DNA of 7,338 nucleotides from Candidatus Woesearchaeota archaeon (GCA_016181345.1 JACOZM010000084.1:1-7338), one strand, 5' to 3'; shown: positions 1 through 5,140, counted from the stretch's first letter. Translations and numbers: made by a program. The notes: generated by a model from the sequence alone, not told the origin.

Positions 1-40
1 AAAAAGAAAAGATGAATTCAAAAAGATAAACCTACTTCTT

Positions 41-56
41 AAAATAAACAAAAAAT
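41..56 (-). terminator. T-rich transcription end after aIF2 gamma
   Basis: Directly after the aIF2 gamma stop, the minus strand reads ATTTTTTGTTTATTTT, two T-runs without a GC hairpin. Archaeal termination typically occurs at such U-runs. No further gene is visible in bases 1-56 on either strand. Confidence 0.5.
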
Positions 57-1454
57 CTACTTTAAAATTCCATATCCAATCAGCCTAAACCGATCTCCAA
101 CTCTTCGGGAAATCGTAACCCTATCGCCAGGATAAGCGCATATCGGCTTCTTTAAAATGATCGTTGTACTTCGTTTCGAAGGATCGAGAACAACTCCTAC
201 TGTCGCTGTAGAATAAACATTAAGCATTAATATCTCATTTTTGGCTAAAGGTTTAACTTCAATTTCTTCCTTGGCTCCTACAACCCGTTCTAAGAGCGAA
301 GTATCGAGTGAAATTTGCGTATGCATCGGAGGTAACTTTCCCGGAATTCCGACTAACGAGCCAGTTAAGCTGTCTGATTTAACTATCGTCGGATCCAGTG
401 TAGTTCCTAAAGCCATACTACCTCCAGGAAAGATTACTTTTACTGGCTCCCCGCCAGAATAAATCTGGGCAATAGTTGTCTGCAGTGGTTTCCAGACTTT
501 TCTATTTTTTTCTTCTACTTGATATCCTGGAATGATTTCTATAGATTGACCGACAGAGAATTGTCCTTGCTTGACTGTTCCGCCTAATACTCCACCAAGT
601 AATTTTCCTGAAGCTATGCCCGGCTTGTTGATATCAAAAGATCTTGCTACGAGCATTAAAGGATCTTTATGATGGTCTCGCTTTGGAGTTAGAATGAATT
701 CTTGAATTCCTTTAACAAGCATGTCAATATTCACATTAGCCCTAGCTGAAATAGGGATGATTGGAGAGTTCTGATAGTCAGTATTAGCTAAGAAAGCTTT
801 GATCTGCTGATAATTTTCTAACGCTTCTTCTGGAGTGACAAGATCAATTTTATTTTGTACAATAATAATATTTTTAATGCCTGAAATCTGGAGCGCCATC
901 AAGTGTTCTTTCGTCTGTGGCTGCGGGCATTTCTCATTCGCCGCTACGAGCAATAAAGCTCCGTCAACAATCGCTGCTCCGCTTAACATTGTTGCCATCA
1001 AAGACTCGTGCCCAGGCGCATCGACTAAGGAAATTTTTCGTAGAGGGAGAGTCTCCGAATTGCATTTAACACATTTTTTCTTTGTTGTATAGAAATCGCA
1101 TTTTTCACATTTATAGATAGTAAAATCAGCATAACCTAAACGGATGGTAATACCTTTTTTCAATTCTTCTGAATGGGTATCTGTCCACTTTCCTGAAAGG
1201 CGCTCGGTTAAAGTAGTCTTACCATGATCGACATGACCGACTAAAGCCAGATTAAGTTCAGGCTGAACAGGAAGGCTCTTTCCAGATATTTCTGTCTTTA
1301 ATTGTTGTTGGGATGAAGAAGTTGATGAAAGTTGAACCTGATGTGAACCAGAGGCTTGATGATGTGAATTAGGAGCTGAATGACTGGAACTAGAACCGTC
1401 GGAACTAGGACCATCTGTAGGACTAGTTTTCTCCTGGCTTTTCTTTTTAGGCAT
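57..1454 (-). CDS. eif2g: Translation initiation factor aIF2, gamma subunit
   Basis: The GTPase subunit of archaeal aIF2, which with alpha and beta delivers initiator Met-tRNA to the small ribosomal subunit in the cytoplasm. Visible motifs: G1 GHVDHGKT (residues 73-80), switch I region KKGITIRLGYAD (99-110), zinc knuckle C116-x2-C119 / C128-x2-C131, G3 DAPGHE (145-150), G4 NKID (201-204) and G5 SARAN (236-240). Two C-terminal beta-barrel domains follow, typical of the EF-Tu/aIF2 gamma family, ending GYGILK. The protein has 465 residues; family members are usually about 410-415, and the excess is an N-terminal extension (about residues 1-62) rich in Ser, Gln and His. I keep the ATG at 1454 because a TATA box lies 26 nt upstream and no other in-frame Met precedes the G domain. 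Identity is very secure; the role of the extension is unknown. Confidence 0.97.
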   Translation of the reverse strand: MPKKKSQEKTSPTDGPSSDGSSSSHSAPNSHHQASGSHQVQLSSTSSSQQQLKTEISGKSLPVQPELNLALVGHVDHGKTTLTERLSGKWTDTHSEELKKGITIRLGYADFTIYKCEKCDFYTTKKKCVKCNSETLPLRKISLVDAPGHESLMATMLSGAAIVDGALLLVAANEKCPQPQTKEHLMALQISGIKNIIIVQNKIDLVTPEEALENYQQIKAFLANTDYQNSPIIPISARANVNIDMLVKGIQEFILTPKRDHHKDPLMLVARSFDINKPGIASGKLLGGVLGGTVKQGQFSVGQSIEIIPGYQVEEKNRKVWKPLQTTIAQIYSGGEPVKVIFPGGSMALGTTLDPTIVKSDSLTGSLVGIPGKLPPMHTQISLDTSLLERVVGAKEEIEVKPLAKNEILMLNVYSTATVGVVLDPSKRSTTIILKKPICAYPGDRVTISRRVGDRFRLIGYGILK

Positions 1455-1474
1455 TAGAAATCATAAAAGAGGTT

Positions 1475-1484
1475 TATTTATAAA
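1475..1484 (-). promoter_or_regulatory. TATA box of aIF2 gamma (leaderless promoter)
   Basis: On the minus strand TTTATAAATA is centred about 26 nt before the ATG at 1454, with A-rich sequence just upstream where BRE would lie. Archaeal transcription starts roughly 25 nt after the TATA centre, so the mRNA should begin at or within a base or two of the ATG. No Shine-Dalgarno is visible, which agrees. Confidence 0.75.
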
Positions 1485-1496
1485 GTTTAGTATCGA

Positions 1497-1540
1497 TTAA
1501 GTTATCTTTAAGTTATAGTTAAGTTATCTTTAAGTTCTCT
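1497..1540. repeat. Four tandem copies of an 11-bp unit
   Basis: Consecutive units TTAAGTTATCT, TTAAGTTATAG, TTAAGTTATCT and TTAAGTTCTCT, then a partial TTAG. The 18-base string TTAAGTTATCTTTAAGTT occurs twice, exactly 22 bases apart (1497-1514 and 1519-1536). The period is close to one helical turn. The array lies 12 bases beyond the aIF2 gamma TATA box, on its upstream side, and about 125 bases before the divergent kinase gene. It could be phased binding sites for a regulator, bent DNA, or a simple microsatellite-like expansion. Confidence 0.9.
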
Positions 1541-1577
1541 TTAGAAATACGGAGAATATAGTAGTTTAAAACAACAG

Positions 1578-1653
1578 CTTTAAAAACAAAATAAACATTC
1601 CTAAATTAAAAAGAGGTAAAGATATTGACGTAGTTATCATACGTATCCGTCAA
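1578..1653 (+). promoter_or_regulatory. Tentative promoter and leader of the kinase gene
   Basis: Three elements are visible. CTTTAAAAAC (1578-1587) is a weak TATA-like box that would start RNA near 1608-1612. GAGGT (1613-1617) is a Shine-Dalgarno-like site but 46 bases from the ATG at 1664. TTGACG (1625-1630) and CGTCAA (1648-1653) form a 6-bp inverted repeat around the palindrome ATACGTAT (1639-1646). Folding the repeat would shorten the GAGGT-to-ATG distance to about 17 bases. Each element is weak alone. Confidence 0.3.
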
Positions 1654-1663
1654 ACAGCTTACT

Positions 1664-3322
1664 ATGACTATTTACGAATTATTCAAGAACAGAAAACATC
1701 GAAGCAGGATCAAAGAGATGATCCAGATTTTTTTTGAGGAAGAGTTTGGCTACTTGATTGCTAAGATTGATATGCACCATCATCTTCCATTCAAAAAAAG
1801 GATTAAAGCTTACGTTTCGAAAGAAAGACTCATCAATCCAGAAGTTCGATTGCGACAGGCCTTTGAACGTCTCGGTCCTACGTTCATCAAATTTGGCCAG
1901 CTTCTTTCTCTTCGTCCTGTCTTGATTCCTCAAAGCTACGTAGATGAGTTTGAAAAGATGCAGGATAAAGCGCCTTTATTTCCTTTTTCTAAAGCTAAAG
2001 CAATTATAGAAGAAGAATTGGGAAGACCGCTAAATAAGGTATTCGCTTCATTCAGCGAAAAACCGATCGCCTCTGCTTCTATATCTCAAGTATACAAAGC
2101 AAAGATAAACGGCAAAGACGTAGCTGTCAAAGTCCAGCGCCCAGGAATAAAAGAGATTATTGAAGAAGATATCGAATTGATGTATGTCCTTGCAGATTTG
2201 TTAGAAAAAGAGATTCCTACCCTCAAAGATTTCCGCTTAAAGACAATTATCCATGAATTTGAAAAATGGACGTTAAAGGAGATTAACTTTAACATTGAAG
2301 CTTATTACGCTAAAAAAATAGCGGACAATTTCAAGAACAGTAAGGTCCTTAAGGTACCAAAAATCTATGACGAGTATACCACTAACAAACTCTTGGTGAT
2401 GGAATTTCTTGATGGAATACCGTTGCATAATATTAGTGAAATAAAAAAGAGAAAAATAAACTTAGCACAAGTCATCAGAAATGGATACTATATCATTTTA
2501 AAACAAGTTTTCGTCGATGGATTTTTTCATGCCGATCCTCATCCAGGAAATCTTCTCGTCATGAAAAATGGCCAAATAGGAATGATTGATTTTGGAATTC
2601 TAGGCCATTTTGACAAAAAGCTGAAAAGATACGCCTTAGATTTGTTCCAGGCCTTTATTAAAAGCAGCCCAGATGATGCCGTAAATGTAATCTTACGCAT
2701 GAACCCAAAAAGTGATATTGACGCAAACGCCTTCAGAAATGATATCAGAGATATCTTTGAACAAATAATTACTACTTCTCCCGATGATTTGGAAATCGGA
2801 AGCTTAATTAAAAGAACATTGATGTCCGCCCATAAGCATCACATTGAAATTCCCGCAGATTTTGTTCTTTACGGAAAAACTATCAGTATTATCGAAGGTA
2901 TTGCCTTACGATACGAGCCGAAGTTTAAATTTTTTACCGAAACAAAAAAAGTGTTCAAAGACCTTTTCGGATATGATTTTATCGCTAAAGAAGTTCTCAG
3001 CCGGACAAAGGATAAGGTCTCAGAATATCAGGAATTTATCGAAACTTTCCCAGAAACAGCTAAGGATATTTTGGATAAGGTTAAGCGCTTTAAATTTGAA
3101 ATTAATCTCGAAGACAAAGATGTTAAAGGATTAACGACAGAATTAGAGCGTTCTTCAGGAAACTTAGCATTAGGGATGATCATTGCCGCGTTGATTATCG
3201 GCTCTTCGATGGTTATGCAGCTAGACAAAGGAAAGTATTTATACATTACGGGATTTATCCTCTCTGGAGTCCTCGGATTGTGGTTGGTCCATAGAACAAT
3301 TTTTATAACAGTAAAGAGATAA
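1664..3322 (+). CDS. ABC1/AarF/UbiB (ADCK) family atypical kinase, membrane-anchored
   Basis: A full-length (552 aa) UbiB-type protein-kinase-like ATPase. Motifs in order: KxGQ (KFGQ, 76-79), Ala-rich nucleotide loop PIASASISQVYKA (134-146), the VAVK lysine K156, the E-x-D motif around E168-D169, the family signature EINFNIEAYYA (206-216), hinge region VMEFLDG (245-251), catalytic loop HADPHPGN (289-296) and metal-binding DFG (309-311). Two hydrophobic helices close the protein (about 501-520 and 525-547), the usual membrane tail of UbiB proteins. In bacteria and mitochondria relatives support ubiquinone synthesis or lipid handling; no quinone gene is visible here, so the substrate is unknown. 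The ATG at 1664 is the only Met, Val or Leu-type start after the in-frame stop at 1631. Likely co-transcribed with the phasin-like gene 54 bases downstream. Confidence 0.95.
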   Translation: MTIYELFKNRKHRSRIKEMIQIFFEEEFGYLIAKIDMHHHLPFKKRIKAYVSKERLINPEVRLRQAFERLGPTFIKFGQLLSLRPVLIPQSYVDEFEKMQDKAPLFPFSKAKAIIEEELGRPLNKVFASFSEKPIASASISQVYKAKINGKDVAVKVQRPGIKEIIEEDIELMYVLADLLEKEIPTLKDFRLKTIIHEFEKWTLKEINFNIEAYYAKKIADNFKNSKVLKVPKIYDEYTTNKLLVMEFLDGIPLHNISEIKKRKINLAQVIRNGYYIILKQVFVDGFFHADPHPGNLLVMKNGQIGMIDFGILGHFDKKLKRYALDLFQAFIKSSPDDAVNVILRMNPKSDIDANAFRNDIRDIFEQIITTSPDDLEIGSLIKRTLMSAHKHHIEIPADFVLYGKTISIIEGIALRYEPKFKFFTETKKVFKDLFGYDFIAKEVLSRTKDKVSEYQEFIETFPETAKDILDKVKRFKFEINLEDKDVKGLTTELERSSGNLALGMIIAALIIGSSMVMQLDKGKYLYITGFILSGVLGLWLVHRTIFITVKR

Positions 3323-3364
3323 ATAATAACAACGGCAAGTAATATATCAGAAAAACAAAAAATA

Positions 3365-3370
3365 AGGTGA
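3365..3370 (+). promoter_or_regulatory. Shine-Dalgarno AGGTGA of the phasin-like gene
   Basis: AGGTGA ends 6 bases before the ATG at 3377 and matches the archaeal anti-Shine-Dalgarno (GGAGGTGATC). It fixes the start and indicates internal-operon translation, unlike the leaderless first genes in this window. Confidence 0.75.
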
Positions 3371-3376
3371 CAAACG

Positions 3377-3679
3377 ATGGTAAATAAAAAAGAAGTTTTA
3401 AGAAAAAGTTTGCTAGTGGGAGTAGGAGTTGCTGCCTACGCTAAAGAAAAAACAGATAAGTTAGTAAGTGATCTTCTTAAAAAAGAACATATTAGCAAAG
3501 CTGAAGGGAAAAAATTAGTAAATTCTGTAGTTAGTAAAGCACAGAAGTCAGGAAAACGAGTAGCTGATGTCTTAGAAACTGAATTGAAGAACATGAAAAA
3601 AGTAATGGACATGAAAAGTAGCTCTTGTTCTTCTTGTAAACCGATGAAGAAGAAATCACCAAAGAAGAAAAAGAGATAG
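3377..3679 (+). CDS. Phasin-like small protein (COG3937-type)
   Basis: A 100-aa protein. Residues 4-65 resemble proteins annotated as polyhydroxyalkanoate synthesis regulator phasin: a hydrophobic start (SLLVGVGVAAYAKEKTDKLV, 11-30), then a charged helix in which EHISKAEGKKLV (37-48) matches the typical '(E/K)G-x-(L/I)S-x-x-E-G-K-x-L-V' pattern, followed by more amphipathic helix. This is recognition by pattern from memory. Odd features are SSSCSSCKP (81-89), containing a C-x2-C pair, and a Lys-rich tail (90-100). It follows the UbiB-type kinase by 54 bases with a good Shine-Dalgarno, so an operon is likely. Its biochemical role is not established; the name does not imply that the organism makes polyhydroxyalkanoate. 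It may be a helical partner of the kinase or of membrane lipids. Confidence 0.75.
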   Translation: MVNKKEVLRKSLLVGVGVAAYAKEKTDKLVSDLLKKEHISKAEGKKLVNSVVSKAQKSGKRVADVLETELKNMKKVMDMKSSSCSSCKPMKKKSPKKKKR

Positions 3680-3721
3680 TGATAAAATAGAAGCCATAGA
3701 TCATTGGATGGAAAAAGAATG

Positions 3722-3738
3722 CTTATTTTTTAATTTTA
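3722..3738 (+). terminator. T-rich terminator of the kinase/phasin-like operon
   Basis: T6 at 3726-3731 and T4 at 3734-3737, about 45 bases after the stop codon, without a clear GC hairpin. This fits archaeal U-run termination ahead of the convergent eS17 gene. Confidence 0.5.
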
Positions 3739-3841
3739 TATCCTAAAAGAGTTATGTTTTCGTGTCAGATCATCTACCTCCAATAGAAATATTAAAAATA
3801 CTTTTTATAGCAAGTACGTTCATAGTAAGGATAATGAAGTT

Positions 3842-3861
3842 AAAGAAAAACAAAATAAAAA
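3842..3861 (-). terminator. T-rich terminator of eS17
   Basis: On the minus strand, three T-runs (opposite 3857-3861, 3852-3855 and 3846-3850) begin 18 bases after the eS17 stop codon. No hairpin is evident. Confidence 0.5.
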
Positions 3862-3878
3862 GAAGGAGTTAGGAGAAG

Positions 3879-4067
3879 TTATTGCTCTTTCCTTCTCAAT
3901 CTCGTCATATATCCTGCAATAATGTTCCTTAACTTTTTACTTGGAACCTTTACATACTGATCAGTTAACTTTTTATTCTGCTCAAAGTCGGTAGTAAAAT
4001 GATCTCCATGAACTTTGTTAAGCTCCTTCGTCTTTCTTTTGATGAATGTCGTTTTAATTCTTCCCAT
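3879..4067 (-). CDS. rps17e: 30S ribosomal protein eS17 (S17e)
   Basis: A small-subunit ribosomal protein found in archaea and eukaryotes and absent from bacteria, so it is a good domain marker. The 62-aa length is typical of the archaeal form. Family features: N-terminal MGRIKT (1-6), DFEQNKKL (27-34), and the core VPSKKLRNIIAGYMTRLRR (41-59). The protein is strongly basic. The start is supported by a TATA box centred 26-27 nt upstream and no Shine-Dalgarno, so the mRNA is probably leaderless. It is convergent with the kinase operon and has no visible ribosomal neighbours. Confidence 0.95.
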   Translation of the reverse strand: MGRIKTTFIKRKTKELNKVHGDHFTTDFEQNKKLTDQYVKVPSKKLRNIIAGYMTRLRRKEQ

Positions 4068-4090
4068 GAGAATCAGATTTTATGAGCTTA

Positions 4091-4098
4091 TTTATAAA
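4091..4098 (-). promoter_or_regulatory. TATA box of eS17, possibly bidirectional
   Basis: The octamer TTTATAAA is itself palindromic. On the minus strand it is centred 26-27 nt before the eS17 ATG, with the purine-rich BRE-like stretch AAAAGAAA upstream (opposite 4108-4101). On the plus strand a start 25-26 nt downstream would fall at 4120, exactly the first base of the closing helix of the structured block at 4120-4330. The minus-strand use is well supported; the plus-strand use is inference. Confidence 0.7.
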
Positions 4099-4106
4099 TA
4101 TTTCTT

Positions 4107-4118
4107 TTGATTTGATTA
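4107..4118. repeat. Left copy of 12-bp direct repeat flanking the structured block
   Basis: TTGATTTGATTA, repeated perfectly at 4339-4350. This copy ends one base before the left inverted-repeat arm; the right copy starts 8 bases after the right arm. It could be a target-site duplication or paired regulator sites. The motif has internal TTGAT redundancy, which lowers its weight. Confidence 0.6.
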
Positions 4119-4196
4119 ATATGAAACCCTCAGCATTTTGCAAGTGAGAAGTAATGTGCTTCGTTAGACAAGCCTACAATGCAGTTCATTTTATAC

Positions 4197-4235
4197 CAAA
4201 AGTGCAAAATATTCGAACATTTATTTGCACTTTTG
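4197..4235. repeat. Inverted repeat / hairpin A, 12-bp perfect stem
   Basis: CAAAAGTGCAAA (4197-4208) pairs with TTTGCACTTTTG (4224-4235) around a 15-base loop. With one bulged C (4196), four further pairs are possible (4192-4195 with 4236-4239). The loop contains TTCGAA (4212-4217), which is self-complementary and recurs at 4310-4315. Confidence 0.85.
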
Positions 4236-4241
4236 TATATA

Positions 4242-4279
4242 TAAAATTGGTATTTGTGTTCAATTATTTACCAATTTTA
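4242..4279. repeat. Inverted repeat / hairpin B, 11-bp perfect stem
   Basis: TAAAATTGGTA (4242-4252) pairs with TACCAATTTTA (4269-4279) around a 16-base loop, starting 6 bases after hairpin A. ATACCAA (4193-4199) can alternatively pair with TTGGTAT (4247-4253), so hairpins A and B could switch to a competing fold. The stretch 4236-4246 also looks like a TATA box. Confidence 0.8.
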
Positions 4280-4338
4280 GTTTACTCCAAAAAATAATTA
4301 CTGAACCGATTCGAACGGGAGGGTTTCATAAAAGCCTA

Positions 4339-4350
4339 TTGATTTGATTA
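4339..4350. repeat. Right copy of 12-bp direct repeat TTGATTTGATTA
   Basis: Perfect match to 4107-4118, on the far side of the structured block. The 8 bases between the inverted-repeat arm and this copy (aaagccta) have no counterpart on the left. Confidence 0.6.
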
Positions 4351-4392
4351 CAAACAGAAAGGCAGGAAGATAAAAATGAGGTAAAAAGAGAA

Positions 4393-4408
4393 AAACGAGT
4401 ATACGTTT
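4393..4408. promoter_or_regulatory. Operator-like inverted repeat upstream of the winged-helix gene
   Basis: AAACG (4393-4397) and CGTTT (4404-4408) flank AGTATA, ending 8 bases before the TATA box of the gene at 4447. The neighbouring product looks like a DNA-binding protein, so autoregulation is possible. Short 5-bp arms make this tentative. Confidence 0.35.
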
Positions 4409-4416
4409 CCGTAATA

Positions 4417-4424
4417 TTTATATA
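4417..4424 (+). promoter_or_regulatory. TATA box of the winged-helix gene (leaderless)
   Basis: TTTATATA, whose TATATA core is centred 25-26 nt before the ATG at 4447, matches the geometry of the aIF2 gamma and eS17 promoters. No Shine-Dalgarno is visible before the ATG. Confidence 0.7.
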
Positions 4425-4446
4425 TTAAACTACCTTTGCGGGTATC

Positions 4447-4845
4447 ATGGTAATACTTTTCGACCAGTTTAATCTTCCTGACGATATCTTTAAAGTTATT
4501 TTCGCAACTGAACAGCAGGAAGTAGTAGCCAAGATGCTCATTAAGTACATGTGGGAGAATAAAGGAGAGATCGGCAAGACAGAAATGGGCTTATTCGCTA
4601 ATAAACTCCACGAAGGGAGCGCAGTCATTAAAGAATCTGGAAAAAGCCCCTTGGAATCAGAAGAAAGTATGTCTTATAATAAACGCCAATTTTACGATCG
4701 GATTTTAACCCCAATGAGAGGAATGGGATTGATTGATTATGATCTCTATTCAAAAAGCTATAAAGTTTCTGATAAATTCAATAAGATGATGATCAAGATT
4801 GGCTTAATGTGGCTTCGAGAGATTGAACGAAAAGGGAAAAAATAA
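4447..4845 (+). CDS. Probable winged helix-turn-helix protein, function unknown
   Basis: A 132-aa protein that I do not recognise as a named family. An N-terminal helical part (about 21-60, QQEVVAKMLIKYMWENKGEI) is followed by a short Ser/Glu-rich linker (61-75). Then YNKRQFYDRILTPMRGMGLI (77-96) looks like a recognition helix leading into a turn, DYDLYSKSYKVS (97-108) like a beta-hairpin wing, and a closing helix NKMMIKIGLMWLREIERKG (112-130). This order is typical of winged-helix DNA-binding domains (inference from pattern). The start is supported by the TATA box at 4417-4424. An inverted repeat just upstream could be its own operator. It appears monocistronic. It could instead be a protein-protein winged-helix module. 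Confidence 0.65.
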   Translation: MVILFDQFNLPDDIFKVIFATEQQEVVAKMLIKYMWENKGEIGKTEMGLFANKLHEGSAVIKESGKSPLESEESMSYNKRQFYDRILTPMRGMGLIDYDLYSKSYKVSDKFNKMMIKIGLMWLREIERKGKK

Positions 4846-4977
4846 TCAAAGATAACCACAAAATAAGTTTTCTAAATAGTAAAGATAAAAGGATAAGAGC
4901 TAAGGTCATCAAAATATCAGTAAAGAATTTAAATAAGTTCAGCTAGAAGAACAGAAGATTCACGTTCAGCATCCTAA

Positions 4978-5076
4978 ACTGAACAAGGGGGTGATGATAA
5001 AGACTCTGAAGAAGAAAGTAACGATGATGATGATAAGGATAATAAGGACAAAGATAGTCCAGATTCAGAGTATTGA
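4978..5076 (+). pseudogene. Possible remnant of an acidic C-terminal tail
   Basis: Frame 4978-5076 encodes TEQGGDDKDSEEESNDDDDK and a further acidic stretch ending DSPDSEY before TGA. It has no start codon; an in-frame TAA lies immediately upstream at 4975-4977. In the same frame, before that stop, is the polar stretch ISSARRTEDSRSAS. An Asp/Glu/Ser/Lys-rich tail followed about 50 bases later by a T-run looks like the end of a decayed gene. It could also be a chance product of GAT repeats (GATGATGATGAT at 5023-5034). Confidence 0.3.
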
Positions 5077-5103
5077 TTACCCAATATAGCCTGAAGAATT
5101 CAA

Positions 5104-5115
5104 TTGATCGATCAA
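5104..5115. repeat. 12-bp palindrome with flanking AAGAATTC repeats
   Basis: TTGATCGATCAA is a perfect palindrome. AAGAATTC occurs on both sides (5094-5101 by sequence AAGAATTC, and 5115-5122), and GATC recurs at 5123-5126. It lies about 90 bases before the protease start and could be an operator or simply part of the upstream termination region. Confidence 0.6.
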
Positions 5116-5127
5116 AGAATTCGATCA

Positions 5128-5140
5128 TTTATTTATTTTT
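5128..5140 (+). terminator. T-rich run between the degraded frame and the protease
   Basis: TTTATTTATTTTT, about 50 bases after the stop of the acidic frame and 67 before the protease start. It could end transcripts entering from the winged-helix gene. Confidence 0.35.

Larger units (their letters stand above)
4120..4330 (+). ncRNA. Candidate structured RNA closed by a 12-bp terminal helix
   Basis: No coding frame is evident here. The ends are perfectly complementary: TATGAAACCCTC (4120-4131) and GAGGGTTTCATA (4319-4330). Inside are two long perfect hairpins (4197-4235 and 4242-4279), plus a weaker possible helix GCATT (4133-4137) with AATGC (4178-4182), enclosing GAAG/CTTC (4148-4151/4159-4162). 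A palindromic TATA box lies 26 bases before 4120. I see no match to tRNA, 5S, SRP RNA, RNase P RNA (no GAGGAAAGUC-like core) or C/D box sRNA. The same structure would also suit a small non-autonomous mobile element with terminal inverted repeats. The structure is seen; transcription and strand are inferred. Confidence 0.4.

Noticed and set aside
835..1092. Forward-strand open frame inside aIF2 gamma
   Set aside because: Overlaps the G3-G4 coding region of a clear aIF2 gamma gene and has no promoter or ribosome site.
3834..3872. 12-residue basic mini-frame MKLKKNKIKRRS about 28 bases after a TATA-like TTTTTATA
   Set aside because: Very short, and it is the complement of the eS17 terminator A-run; no independent support.
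4305..4325. GTTCGAATC on the minus strand, resembling a tRNA T-loop / B box
   Set aside because: Flanking bases give only a 3-bp T-stem, and no acceptor, D or anticodon arm can be found on either side.
4120..4330. RNase P RNA or SRP RNA
   Set aside because: No conserved RNase P core sequences or SRP domain IV motif could be found, and the block is shorter than usual for archaeal versions.
4991..5033. C/D box sRNA signature (GTGATGA, CTGA, TGATGA)
   Set aside because: The gap between the C-like box and CTGA is only 8 bases, no D box follows the second TGATGA at a suitable distance, and no terminal stem is present; it arises from GAT repeats.
4994..5092. 32-residue basic frame starting ATG right after GGGGGTG
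   Set aside because: The purine run touches the ATG with no spacer, and the peptide is the shifted reading of the acidic GAT/GAA stretch.
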